NCBI GenBank assembly: GCA_021372245.1
Contig: JAJFUV010000290.1
Span: forward strand, 1 to 34,079
Direction: 5' to 3'
Length of the DNA stretch: 34,079 nucleotides
Origin: Terriglobales bacterium
Lineage (GTDB): Bacteria > Acidobacteriota > Terriglobia > Bryobacterales > Bryobacteraceae
Shown here piece by piece: positions 25,302 through 33,876 of the stretch. How positions within the stretch are numbered: position 1 is the first letter of the stretch; each line of letters starts with the position of its first letter. The position numbers and the translations under genes are program-made. A model generated the notes under the pieces. That model saw only the letters and a program-made list of their open reading frames with translations. It was not told where the DNA came from and did no database searches.

Positions 25302-26519
25302 ATGTCAACCGGCAGCAGCCGCCGCGCTTTCATGAGCAGCGCCGCAACTACCATCGGAATGGCCCAAGTGATACCGGGTTTCGACCAGACGCGCACGGAG
25401 GTCGACAAGACGCAGCAGTGGCAGCCATTCAGCGACCGCAAGATAAGGGTGGGCCTGGTCGGCTATGGCGTCTGCCGGTTTTCGGCGGAGTTCGAGTTTC
25501 AGCACCACCCCAACGTCGAAGTCGTCGCCGTCAGCGATCTGTTCCCCGACCGCTGCGCCGCGCTGGCTCAACGCGTGAACTGTTCCAAGACTTACCCTTC
25601 CCTCGAAGAGATGGTGAAGGATGACCGCATCGAAGCGATCTTCGTGGCCACGGACGCTCCGTCGCACGCCAGACACTGCATCGAGGTCCTCAATCACGGC
25701 AAGCACGTCTGCACGGCTGTTCCCGCTTTCCACGGCAACATCGAGGATGCGGAACGGCTGCTGGAGTGCGTCAAGAAGAACCGGGGCCTTGTCTATGCGA
25801 TGTTCGAGACCTCCGTCTTCCATGACGATCTATACGCCATGGAGAAGCTGTATGCCGCGGATGTTTTCGGCCGCATCGTGTACAGCGAAGGAGAGTATTG
25901 CCATCCACATAGCCTGGGTACGCCGGCGTTGGATTCCTACAAAGACTGGCGCAAGAACCATGCGCCGATGTGGTATCCCACCCACGCAACGGCTTACTAC
26001 GCCGGCGTAACGCACGGTAGTCTGGTGGACGTAAGCTGCCTGGGAACCGCGCCCTTCGATGCGAGCCAGCGGCAGCCCAACAAGATCGGAAACATCTTCA
26101 ATTCGGAGGTCGGATTGTTCCGGACCCGCGAGGGCGGAGTGTGCCGGATCATTATCTCCGGCTCTCAGGGCGAATACCTGGAAGCGGGCCGGCTCCGCGG
26201 CGAGTACGCCGGCTACGACTGGCATAACGGCAGGTCCACCGGCTTCGTCGGTGACGCTGCGGGAAAGAAACGATTTCAGGAGGCGATCGCCAAAGGCGTG
26301 AAAACGAAGAAGCATGCCCTGCCGCCGGGTGTTGCTCCGGGCGGACACGGCGGCTCCCACGGCTACCTCTGTGACGACTTTATCGACGCCATCCTTCGGG
26401 GCAGAAAGCCGGCAGTCGATGTGATTCATGCACTGAATATGACTGCACCCGGCTACTACGCCCATCTCTCCGCAATGAAGGGCGGGGAGACGATCAAGAT
26501 CCCACAGTACTCATTGTGA
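25302..26519 (+). CDS. Tat-exported Gfo/Idh/MocA-family protein with altered catalytic motif
   Basis: The 405-residue protein has a twin-arginine signal (SSRRAFMSSAA, 5-15) and AAGGAGAT before the ATG. The family comprises NAD(P)-dependent oxidoreductases acting mostly on sugars. The N-terminal Rossmann fold is recognisable (KIRVGLVGYGVCRFSAEFEF, VEVVAVSDL, EAIFVATDAPSHARHCIEVL, NHGKHV). Two signature positions differ: the third Gly of GxGxxG is Arg59, and the EKP motif carrying the catalytic Lys reads AVP at 139-141. The C-terminal domain includes YPTHATAYYAGVTHGSLVDV and a closing GYYAHLSAMKGGETIKIP. Tat export suggests folding with a bound cofactor before export. Missing Lys suggests it is not a standard dehydrogenase; related Tat-exported members act as sugar hydrolases or remain uncharacterised. 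The substrate is unknown. Confidence 0.87.
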   Translation: MSTGSSRRAFMSSAATTIGMAQVIPGFDQTRTEVDKTQQWQPFSDRKIRVGLVGYGVCRFSAEFEFQHHPNVEVVAVSDLFPDRCAALAQRVNCSKTYPSLEEMVKDDRIEAIFVATDAPSHARHCIEVLNHGKHVCTAVPAFHGNIEDAERLLECVKKNRGLVYAMFETSVFHDDLYAMEKLYAADVFGRIVYSEGEYCHPHSLGTPALDSYKDWRKNHAPMWYPTHATAYYAGVTHGSLVDVSCLGTAPFDASQRQPNKIGNIFNSEVGLFRTREGGVCRIIISGSQGEYLEAGRLRGEYAGYDWHNGRSTGFVGDAAGKKRFQEAIAKGVKTKKHALPPGVAPGGHGGSHGYLCDDFIDAILRGRKPAVDVIHALNMTAPGYYAHLSAMKGGETIKIPQYSL

Positions 26520-26525
26520 GTCTGC

Positions 26526-27884
26526 TTACGGCTGTTCGCCGGGCTTCAACCGGCGCCAGCCGCCCTGAGTTGGAGCGGGGGCCGTGTTCTCAGCAGGTTT
26601 CGTTGACTGTTGGGATGCGGTGCTTGTCGAGGCCGGCGCATCAACCAGCACCGGATTGGGACCGCGCGGACCGCTGGGCTCATCCACGGCCGGGCGCCGC
26701 GAACCGGACCACGGTCCGATAATTACCGGATCCGCGGTTGAGACAGCCGTCTCAGATGCCGCAGCAGGTTGGGTCGCGGCCGGCTGCGCGCTCGCAACCA
26801 TGGCCCCTCCGGTTTTCGGCGGCGTTATATAGAAGCGCCGGAATCGCACCTGGGCGTCCGGATATCGGCGTCGCGCCGCATCCGCGAGTTCCACATTGAT
26901 CGTGCGTTCCTCGCCCGGAGGCGCGCCTTCGGGCGCCAGGAAATGCAATGCGTAACGCTGCCGAAGACGGGACAGCGTGGTTTCGAGCGCCGAGGCGTCA
27001 TCTACCGGCATACTGTCGCCGCCGGAATCACGCGCGATCTCCGATGTCCCTGCGGAGCGGGTCCGTGGTCCCATTCCGCCTGGGTACGGGCCGCCGGTAC
27101 CAGGTCGGCGGCCACCATAGCCTCCCCGGCGCCCGAAAATGATGCCGCCCAACGGTCCGCCGATGGTCGGTCCGTTCCCGGGCCATTGCCCGCCGCCCTG
27201 CCGGCCGGGGTCTCCGCCTCCCATACCCGCCCTGCGGGAGCGCATGGCGTCAGGGGCGATCAGTGCGCTCAGAACCGCGTCGGCTTTCACCAACGCGCGT
27301 GAGACCCGTTTTTCGTCACGCTCGAACTCGGTCTGGTCGTCGGTCACGATGACGATGGCTTTGCGCGCGTCACGGCGTGCTGCCCGCCCCACGTAGCCGG
27401 CCGCGTCCACGAGAGCTCGCGTGATATCCGTATCCCCGTCGAAAGTTTCGTCGCTGAGCATCCTCTCCAGTTCTTGCTCCACGGCTTGGCGATCGCTGCG
27501 GAAAGGCAGGCGCACACGCATCGAGCGGTCGAACACCAGAACGGCGACCCGGTCATCCTTGCCGAGCGCATACATCGCCTGGCGCGACGCCGACGTAATG
27601 CGCTCCACGTGCGGCCGCATGCTGCGGCTCACGTCCAGCAGCAACGCGACGTCCAGCGGCATGTCTTCCCGCGCGAAATTGCGGATCTGCCGCGCGAGCC
27701 CCTCGTCCAGCAGGACGAAGTCCTCCGCGCGCAAGCCGGCTATGGTCCGGTTACCGCGGTCCAGAACTTGGGCGTCTACGCGAACCAGGGACACGTCACT
27801 GCGGAACACCACATCCCCATCGGCGGCCCGAAGAAAGCCCCCGACGCCCAGAGCTAGCGCCAAGACAACATTAGCGCGTACCAT
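26526..27884 (-). CDS. Secreted vWA-domain protein (VWFA-related acidobacterial type, TIGR03436-like)
   Basis: The 452-residue protein has a signal peptide (VRANVVLALALGVGGFLRA) and an N-terminal strand region (VSLVRVDAQVLDRGNRTIAG, LRAEDFVLLDEG) typical of this family. The vWA domain follows with an intact metal site: DVSRS (84-88), DTDIT (151-155) and VTDD (180-183). A Gly-rich, Arg/Pro-containing insert of about 55 residues (218-272) interrupts the domain before its last strands. From about 360 the C-terminus is Pro/Ala/Thr-rich and probably disordered. Such proteins are expected to bind a partner through Mg, at the surface or in the periplasm. GGAGG lies 9 nt before the ATG. It converges on the Gfo/Idh gene with 6 bp between stops. 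Confidence 0.88.
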   Translation of the reverse strand: MVRANVVLALALGVGGFLRAADGDVVFRSDVSLVRVDAQVLDRGNRTIAGLRAEDFVLLDEGLARQIRNFAREDMPLDVALLLDVSRSMRPHVERITSASRQAMYALGKDDRVAVLVFDRSMRVRLPFRSDRQAVEQELERMLSDETFDGDTDITRALVDAAGYVGRAARRDARKAIVIVTDDQTEFERDEKRVSRALVKADAVLSALIAPDAMRSRRAGMGGGDPGRQGGGQWPGNGPTIGGPLGGIIFGRRGGYGGRRPGTGGPYPGGMGPRTRSAGTSEIARDSGGDSMPVDDASALETTLSRLRQRYALHFLAPEGAPPGEERTINVELADAARRRYPDAQVRFRRFYITPPKTGGAMVASAQPAATQPAAASETAVSTADPVIIGPWSGSRRPAVDEPSGPRGPNPVLVDAPASTSTASQQSTKPAENTAPAPTQGGWRRLKPGEQP

Positions 27885-28046
27885 CCACTTCCGCCTCCCA
27901 GTCTCATTCCCAGTTGAAGGGGCAGAGTCTTGCTGTGATTACGACGCGTCTCGGGCAACCGCGGTTTCAGGAAGGCGGCATCGGTGCGGTAGGAATCGGG
28001 CCAATCCTGATGGAGTTACTTTTCCCGCTGCTCGCGAGGTCTGGCC

Positions 28047-28064
28047 TATAATCGGCGAGGGGAG
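28047..28064 (+). promoter_or_regulatory. Consensus -10 and ribosome binding site of the ManD-like gene
   Basis: TATAAT (28047-28052) is followed by GGGGAG (28059-28064) and the ATG at 28070. The predicted start near 28059 gives a leader of about 11 nt, so the message begins at the ribosome binding site. No consensus -35 is evident. Confidence 0.45.
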
Positions 28065-28069
28065 CAAGC

Positions 28070-29389
28070 ATGAACCGACGCAGCTTTGTCCGAGGAGCAC
28101 TGGCCGCGCCTTCCGCCGCGGTCCCGTTATCCGCCCAAGAGCAGTACGAGAAGAAGACGCGCGGTCTGGCGCCGCTGAAGATCACCGATGTGAAGGCGAT
28201 CACCACCAGCGGCGGGCGCGGCTACCAATGGGTGTTCGTCAAAGTGCTCACCAGCGAACCGGGGCTGTACGGCTTCGGCTCGGCGAGCAACGTGAACATG
28301 GCGTGGGCAGTGGCGGCGGCCATCGAGAAGCACTTCGGACCGTTCTGGATCGGGCGCGATCCCGATCGCATCGAGGATCTCTGGCAAAGTACCAACGTGC
28401 GAGGTTACTGGCGCAACTCGACCATCCACAACAACGCGCTCAGCGGCCTCGACATGGCGCTGTGGGACATCAAGGGCAAGCGCGCGGGGATGCCCGTCTA
28501 TGAGCTGCTCGGCGGCAAGGCGCGCGAGGCGGTTCCCTGTTACGCGCATGCCGACGGCCGGGACGCGCAACAAGTGGAAGACAACATCCGCAAATTCATG
28601 GAACAGGGCTACCGCCACGTGCGCGCCCAACTCGGCGGATACGGTGGCGGCGGCTTCATCCCGCCAGGTCAGGGTAGCCGTCCCGCGGGCGGTTTTCAAG
28701 GCGCCGCCATGGACGAAGACACGTACCTGCACGCGGTGCCCAAACTGTTCGACCACTTGCGGGCGAAGCTCGGCTGGGATGTGAAGCTGTTGCACGACGT
28801 GCACGAGCGCATCTCACCCACCAAGGCCGTCGAATTCGCCAAGCGCATGGAGCAGTACCATCTGTTTTTCCTCGAAGATGCTCTTTCACCGGAACAGATC
28901 GCGTGGTTCCGCAACATCCGGCAAGTCTGCACGACTCCGCTGGCCATGGGCGAGACCTTCACCAGCCCGCTCGAGTACATGCCGCTGGTTTCCGAACGCC
29001 TCATCGACTTCGTGCGCAACCGCGTCTCGCAGACTGGCGGCATCACGCAGGCCAAGAAGACGGCAGCGGTGTGCGAAGCCTTCGGGGTGCGCACGGCGTT
29101 CCAGGAAGGTGGCGACAACGACCCCATCAACCAGCTCGCCAGCTACCACGTGGATATGTCGATCTCGAGCTTCGGCATCCAGGAGGAGAACCATTTCCCC
29201 GAACAGGTCCACGAAATGATGCCGGGCGCCGCGCGGATCAAGGGCGGCTACATGTACGGCAGCGGATTACCCGGTCTCGGCATCGACCTTCACGAGGAAA
29301 TCGCCAGGAAGTACCCCATGCAGGTGCTGCCGGGGCAGCCACATTGGACCGAAGTGCGCGGCATGGATGGCAGCGTCGTCAAGCCATAA
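28070..29389 (+). CDS. Tat-exported enolase-superfamily protein, mannonate dehydratase (RspA/ManD)-like
   Basis: The 439-residue protein begins with a twin-arginine signal (NRRSFVRGALAAPSAAVPLS). The mature part follows the RspA/ManD subgroup of the enolase superfamily, which dehydrates acid sugars: KITDVKAI start, HNNALSGLDMALWDIKGK (120-137), MPVYELLGGKAREAV, LLHDVHERISP with metal Asp243 and acid/base His245, FFLEDALSPEQ with metal Glu269, and AMGETFTSPLEY with metal Glu295. So the Mg site is intact. The later ManD motif RTGxHGATDLSP reads RTAFQEGGDNDP, with Gln345 in place of the conserved His, and the usual C-terminal Trp is absent. Mannonate dehydration is therefore doubtful; another exported acid-sugar substrate is likely. 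The M14 peptidase gene follows 7 nt later on the same strand. Confidence 0.85.
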   Translation: MNRRSFVRGALAAPSAAVPLSAQEQYEKKTRGLAPLKITDVKAITTSGGRGYQWVFVKVLTSEPGLYGFGSASNVNMAWAVAAAIEKHFGPFWIGRDPDRIEDLWQSTNVRGYWRNSTIHNNALSGLDMALWDIKGKRAGMPVYELLGGKAREAVPCYAHADGRDAQQVEDNIRKFMEQGYRHVRAQLGGYGGGGFIPPGQGSRPAGGFQGAAMDEDTYLHAVPKLFDHLRAKLGWDVKLLHDVHERISPTKAVEFAKRMEQYHLFFLEDALSPEQIAWFRNIRQVCTTPLAMGETFTSPLEYMPLVSERLIDFVRNRVSQTGGITQAKKTAAVCEAFGVRTAFQEGGDNDPINQLASYHVDMSISSFGIQEENHFPEQVHEMMPGAARIKGGYMYGSGLPGLGIDLHEEIARKYPMQVLPGQPHWTEVRGMDGSVVKP

Positions 29390-29395
29390 TAAGAG

Positions 29396-29408
29396 TGTGA
29401 GACTCACA
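29396..29408. repeat. 13-bp palindrome at the peptidase gene start
   Basis: TGTGAG-A-CTCACA (29396-29408) is a perfect palindrome around one base. It covers the presumed GTG start codon of the peptidase gene, 7 nt after the stop of the previous gene. It may be an internal operator or simply chance. Confidence 0.35.
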
Positions 29409-31775
29409 ATCGTGCGTGGTTGGATGCGGCTCGCGCTGGCCGCGATCTTTGCGCTGCATCTGGCCTGGGGCGCGCCTCCCACACCCGCCGCCCATTTCGG
29501 TGAGTCCATCGGGCGGGACGGAACTGTTCTGGATTGGGACAAGGTAGTCTCATATTTCCAGGAGCTTGAGAAGTCGAGCGGCAGGATCAAGGTGCATACG
29601 CTGGGCCAAACCACCGGAGGCCGGCCGCTGATCGCCGCGTTCATTTCCGACGAAACCACGCTGAAGAACCTGGACCGCTACCAGGCCAACCAGAAGAAGC
29701 TGGCGGATCCGCGCCGCACCTTGCCTGCCGCGGCGGAGCAACTGATTGCCCGAAGCAAGGCGGTGGTGGCGATCACGTGCTCGATTCATTCGAATGAACT
29801 TGCCTCGACGCATACCGCCACCGAATGGGCATACCGGCTGATCACACAAGACACGCCGAAGCTGCGCGCCATACGCGCGAATGTGATCCTAATCCTGGTG
29901 CCCTCGCTGAATCCCGACGGCGTCGACCTGGTGACCCGATGGTATCGCAGGACTTACGGCACGCAATTCGAAGGAACTACGCCGCCGGAACTCTACCAGA
30001 AGTACGTCGGACACGACAACAACCGCGACTGGTACATGTTCACGCAGATTGAATCGCGCCTGGTCGCCGAGCAGGTGTTCAACCGCTGGCTTCCGCAGAT
30101 CGTTTACGACGTGCACCAGATGGGCCAGCGCGGCGCGCGCATGTTCGTTCCGCCATGGATCGACCCTATCGAGCCGAACATCGATCCGATCATTGCTCAG
30201 GAGTGCAACATGGTGGGCACCGGGATCGCGGCGGATCTTACGGCCGCGGGCAAGCCCGGCGTGCTGATTCACGCGCTGTTCGATTACTGGACGCCGGGCC
30301 GCCACTATCAGTCCTACCACGGCGGCTTGCGCATCCTCAGCGAATCCGCCAGCGCGCGCCTGGCCTCGCCCGTCCAGATTGCGGCGGAGCAGCTCGATCC
30401 GCGCGAGAGTTCCTGGAACTACCTGGAGCCGTGGCCCGGCGGCCAATGGCGGCTGCGCGACATCATGGACTACCAGTTGATCGCCATGGAATCGGTCGCG
30501 TTCCAGGCCGCCGCCAGGCGCGAGGACTTCTTGCGCAACTTCTACCGGATCCACCAGCGCGCGGTGTCGCGCAAGACGCCTTACGCGTTCGTGGTGCCCG
30601 CCACGCAGCGCGACCCGGGTGCCACGCGGAAGCTGCTGGAGACACTCTCGTTCGGGCTGGTGGAGATCGACCGCGCCGAAGCGCCATTCACCGCCGGCGG
30701 AAAGCACTACCCGGCGGCGAGCCATGTGATTCGCCTCGCCCAACCTTACGGGGCTTACGCGAAGGCGCTGCTCGAACGTCAGCGCTATCCCGACCTGCGC
30801 CAATACCCCGGCGGCCCGCCCAAGCGGCCTTATGACGTCACAGCGCACACCTTGCCATTGCTCATGGGTGTCGAGGTGGACACCATCGCGGAACCTTTCG
30901 CGGCGCGGATGACGCGAGCGGCGAGCTTCGCAGCAGCGCCATCGCTGGCCGCCCCAGACACGGAGGCCTGGCGCGGAATCAATCGTGCCTGGAACGCTGG
31001 GAGCGCGGTGTACCGCGACATGTCCACGGGCGACTTCTACACTGGCGGCGTGCGCGGCCGGAATGTGAAGCAGATTGCGCGGCCGCGTATAGGCCTTTAC
31101 AAGGGCTTCGTTCCGAACATCGATGAAGGCTGGACGCGTTGGGTGCTCGAGCAGTTCGGCTTCTCCTACACGAGCCTCGGCAATCGCGAGATCCAGCATG
31201 GCGGTCTTCGCCAATCCTACGACGCAATCGTGTTCGCCGACCAGAGCGCTACGTCCATAACCGAAGGCTACCGCGCGGTTTCCATGCCTCCTGAATACTG
31301 CGGCGGCCTGGCCGAGAACGGGGCCGCCGCGCTGAAGGAGTTTCTCCATTCCGGCGGCACGCTGGTGTTCTTCAACGAGGCAACCGAGTACGCCTTCAAG
31401 CAGTTAGGCGTGCCGGTGAAGGGAGGGCGGGTGAGAACCTCGAACCGCGACTTGTACTGCCCGGGTTCGCTGCTCCGCGTGAAACTGAAGACCTGGCATC
31501 CGCTCACGCTGGGGTTGCCGGAGGAGATCGCCATCTGGATGGGCTCGAGCCCGGTGTGGGAAGTCGAGGACTCGATGAGCGTGGTGCGTTATCCGCAATC
31601 CGGGATACTCGACTCAGGGTGGTTGTTAGGAGAGCGGCATCTGGCCGGACACACGGCGCTCGCCGATGTTCCTTACGGCGCGGGCCACGTGATCCTGTTC
31701 GGCATGCGCCCGCAATACCGCGGTCAGAGCTATCAGACGTTCAAGCTGTTTTTCAACGCGCTGCTCGGCCGGTGA
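29397..31775 (+). CDS. Exported M14-family zinc metallocarboxypeptidase with C-terminal GATase1-like domain
   Basis: With GTG 29397 as start the protein has 792 residues and a signal segment (WMRLALAAIFALHLAWG). The M14 catalytic domain spans about 35-360: zinc ligands His131 and Glu134 in CSIHSNELAS, substrate-binding Asn209-Arg210 in HDNNRDW, and the third zinc ligand His240 in YDVHQMG. It should cleave peptides outside the cytoplasm. The C-terminal third (from about 560) has alternating strands and helices (RIGLYKGFVPNIDEGWTRWV, YDAIVFADQSA, LKEFLHSGGTLVFFNEATEY) like a class I glutamine-amidotransferase fold without an obvious catalytic Cys; this large two-domain form is common in environmental bacteria. 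The start is uncertain: ATG 29367 and ATG 29424 are alternatives. It overlaps the convergent aminotransferase gene by 23 nt. Confidence 0.87.
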   Translation: MRLTIVRGWMRLALAAIFALHLAWGAPPTPAAHFGESIGRDGTVLDWDKVVSYFQELEKSSGRIKVHTLGQTTGGRPLIAAFISDETTLKNLDRYQANQKKLADPRRTLPAAAEQLIARSKAVVAITCSIHSNELASTHTATEWAYRLITQDTPKLRAIRANVILILVPSLNPDGVDLVTRWYRRTYGTQFEGTTPPELYQKYVGHDNNRDWYMFTQIESRLVAEQVFNRWLPQIVYDVHQMGQRGARMFVPPWIDPIEPNIDPIIAQECNMVGTGIAADLTAAGKPGVLIHALFDYWTPGRHYQSYHGGLRILSESASARLASPVQIAAEQLDPRESSWNYLEPWPGGQWRLRDIMDYQLIAMESVAFQAAARREDFLRNFYRIHQRAVSRKTPYAFVVPATQRDPGATRKLLETLSFGLVEIDRAEAPFTAGGKHYPAASHVIRLAQPYGAYAKALLERQRYPDLRQYPGGPPKRPYDVTAHTLPLLMGVEVDTIAEPFAARMTRAASFAAAPSLAAPDTEAWRGINRAWNAGSAVYRDMSTGDFYTGGVRGRNVKQIARPRIGLYKGFVPNIDEGWTRWVLEQFGFSYTSLGNREIQHGGLRQSYDAIVFADQSATSITEGYRAVSMPPEYCGGLAENGAAALKEFLHSGGTLVFFNEATEYAFKQLGVPVKGGRVRTSNRDLYCPGSLLRVKLKTWHPLTLGLPEEIAIWMGSSPVWEVEDSMSVVRYPQSGILDSGWLLGERHLAGHTALADVPYGAGHVILFGMRPQYRGQSYQTFKLFFNALLGR

Positions 31776-32874
31776 AGAATCCGCGCACAGCCGCGCATAC
31801 GCGCTCGACCTGGTCTCGCCGCAACTCGGGGTACATCGGCAAGCTGAGCACCTCGCGCGCCGCAGCTTCGGTAGCCGCAAGCGAATCGGCCCGCGTCACG
31901 CGGTCCCGGTAGGCCGGCTGCAAGTGCACCGGGACCGGGTAGTGGATCAGGGCGCCGATGCTCGACTGCTTCAGATGCTCGCGCAGCGCGTCGCGGCGCA
32001 CGGTTCGCACCACGTATTGATGAAACACATGCGTTGCTCCGTCCGCGACGGTGGGCAGGGTAAGCGGAAGGTCGGCGAGTAACTCGCCGTACCATAACGC
32101 AATCTCGCGACGGCGCGCGTTTTCAAGTTCCAGGTACCGCAACTTCACGCGCAGGATGGCGGCCTGCATTTCGTCCAGGCGAGAATTGAGGCCCGCCTCG
32201 CTCGAAACATAGCGCTCCCGCCAGCCGTATTCGCGCAACGAGCGGATTCGCGCGGCCAATCCGGCGTCGCTGGTGACTACGGCGCCACCGTCGCCCAACG
32301 CGCCCAGGTTCTTGGTTGGGTAGAAGCTGAACGCGCCCACACGCCCCCATGTGCCGGTCGCCCGCCCATCGAGCTTCGCGCCGTGCGACTGCGCGCAGTC
32401 TTCGATCACCGCGGCGCCGTATGATTCGGCAATCTTGAGGATTGGAGCCAGCGCGGCGGGATGCCCGTAGAGGTGCACCGGGATGATGGCCTTCACTTTC
32501 GGGCCCATGACGCTCTGAAGGCTCGCCGGATCCATTGTGTAGGTTTCCGGATCGATGTCGGCCAGAAGCGGCGCGGCACCCGCCAATTCGATCGCGGCCA
32601 CGGTAGCCACGGCCGTATGCGACACGGTCGCGACGAGGTCCCCTGCCCCGATGCCAAGGCCGCGCAGCGCGATGTGGATCGCATCGGTGCCGCTCGCCAC
32701 TCCCACGGCATGCGGCACGTCCAGGAAGGCGGCAAACTCGCGCTCGAAGGCGGCTACTTCCTCGCCGAGAATGTACCAACCGCTCGCGAGGACCCGCGCC
32801 ATCGCGGCTTCGATCTCCGCTTTGTGCGCAAGCACGTTCGCGTAAGGGCTGTTTTGTGGAATGTCCAGGGCCAC
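31753..32874 (-). CDS. DegT/DnrJ/EryC1/StrS-family sugar aminotransferase
   Basis: This PLP enzyme transfers an amino group from glutamate or glutamine to a keto group of a nucleotide-linked sugar, giving amino sugars for glycans or lipopolysaccharide. The 373-residue protein shows the family order: SGWYILGEEVAAFEREFA, the PLP phosphate site ASGTDAIHIAL (60-70), AVIEDCAQSHGA with PLP-binding Asp159, and FYPTKNLGALGDGG with Schiff-base Lys188. GLNSRLDEMQAAIL and HVFHQYVV are also typical. The start is GTG 32874, 15 nt after the SDR gene stop. Together with the SDR and GT9 genes it forms a nucleotide-sugar and transfer operon. The exact sugar is not predictable. Its 3' end overlaps the peptidase gene by 23 nt. 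Confidence 0.93.
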   Translation of the reverse strand: MALDIPQNSPYANVLAHKAEIEAAMARVLASGWYILGEEVAAFEREFAAFLDVPHAVGVASGTDAIHIALRGLGIGAGDLVATVSHTAVATVAAIELAGAAPLLADIDPETYTMDPASLQSVMGPKVKAIIPVHLYGHPAALAPILKIAESYGAAVIEDCAQSHGAKLDGRATGTWGRVGAFSFYPTKNLGALGDGGAVVTSDAGLAARIRSLREYGWRERYVSSEAGLNSRLDEMQAAILRVKLRYLELENARRREIALWYGELLADLPLTLPTVADGATHVFHQYVVRTVRRDALREHLKQSSIGALIHYPVPVHLQPAYRDRVTRADSLAATEAAAREVLSLPMYPELRRDQVERVCAAVRGFFTGRAAR

Positions 32875-32889
32875 GGCTTCATCCCGACC

Positions 32890-33876
32890 TTAAACGTAAT
32901 GCTCCAGGTACTCGCGATAATACGCCAGCGTGCGCGCAAGCCCGTCCCGCAAGGCCACGCGCGGCGCCCAGCCCAGTACCGAACGGATCAGGTTGTCGTC
33001 GGCGTAATAGTCGCCAATGTCGATGTGCTTGCGATCTTCGGGGAAGGACTTCTGCTCGAATTCCCCGCCCCCGTTCAACTCCACCAGCAGCCTGGCCAGG
33101 TCAAGCAGGCTGATCACCGAATCGCCACCCACGTTGAAGACACGCCCCGCGGAGTTCTTGTCCAGGGCCGCGAGCATCAGCGCTTCCACGGCATCGTCGA
33201 CATAAGTGAAATCGCGAAGCTGCCGCCCTTCCCAAACCTCGAACGGCTGCCCTTCAACTACGAGCCGCAGCCACACACCCAGAAACGTCTGGCGCGCGTC
33301 GCGCACACGCATACGCGGGCCGTAAGTGTTCGTAAGCCGCAGCGAGCAGCCGTGAATTCCGAAAACGTTGTTGTAGAGGATGTGATACCACTCCCCGGCC
33401 ATCTTGTTGATGCCGTTCACGTCCACCGGTCGCAAAAGGTGCGCCTCATCCACCGGCAGGTAATCCGGCTTTCCGTAAATCTGGCGCGTACTGGCGAAGA
33501 CCACCCGCACCGCCGGATTGTACTTGCGGCAGGCTTCGAGAATCGACAGTTGCGCGGTGCAGTTGATGTCCAGATCGGTGAATGGATCGAGCATCGAATC
33601 GAGGTGGCTGGTCTGGCCCGCAAGGTTGAACAGGTAATCGTGTCCCTGAACCATGTAGCGCATGCTGTGCGGGTCCCGCACGTCCGAAATGTTCACCTTG
33701 ACGCGCGATTCGATACCGTCGATGTTGAAGAGATTGCCGCCGTACTCGGGCGCCATGCTGTCCAGGAGCACGACCTCTGCGCCGGCTTCCAACAAACGGC
33801 GGGCGAGATTGGAGCCGATGAAACCCAAACCGCCGGTGATCAGGACGCGCGCCCCGTTGAACGCTTTATCGTTCAT
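32890..33876 (-). CDS. NAD-dependent epimerase/dehydratase (extended SDR), catalytic Tyr replaced
   Basis: The 328-residue protein has the NAD-binding GGLGFIG at 15-21, NLAGQTSHLDSMLDPFTDLD, VFASTRQIYGKPDYLPVDE, and SLRLTNTYGPRMRVRDARQT, placing it in the sugar-nucleotide epimerase/dehydratase branch. The catalytic YxxxK reads NGINK (154-158): Lys158 is kept, but Tyr is Asn154. The Ser/Thr position is Thr130. I recall close relatives sharing the VNGINK-AGE-YH pattern, so this may define a subfamily rather than a broken gene. The reaction is probably on an NDP-sugar, but which one is unclear. GGGGA precedes the ATG, which overlaps the stop of the glycosyltransferase gene (ATGA). The aminotransferase follows, suggesting successive steps. 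Confidence 0.9.
   Translation of the reverse strand: MNDKAFNGARVLITGGLGFIGSNLARRLLEAGAEVVLLDSMAPEYGGNLFNIDGIESRVKVNISDVRDPHSMRYMVQGHDYLFNLAGQTSHLDSMLDPFTDLDINCTAQLSILEACRKYNPAVRVVFASTRQIYGKPDYLPVDEAHLLRPVDVNGINKMAGEWYHILYNNVFGIHGCSLRLTNTYGPRMRVRDARQTFLGVWLRLVVEGQPFEVWEGRQLRDFTYVDDAVEALMLAALDKNSAGRVFNVGGDSVISLLDLARLLVELNGGGEFEQKSFPEDRKHIDIGDYYADDNLIRSVLGWAPRVALRDGLARTLAYYREYLEHYV

Noticed and set aside
29889..31349. 486-residue minus-strand open frame
   Set aside because: It is antisense to the M14 peptidase gene, which has an intact zinc site; no domain seen.
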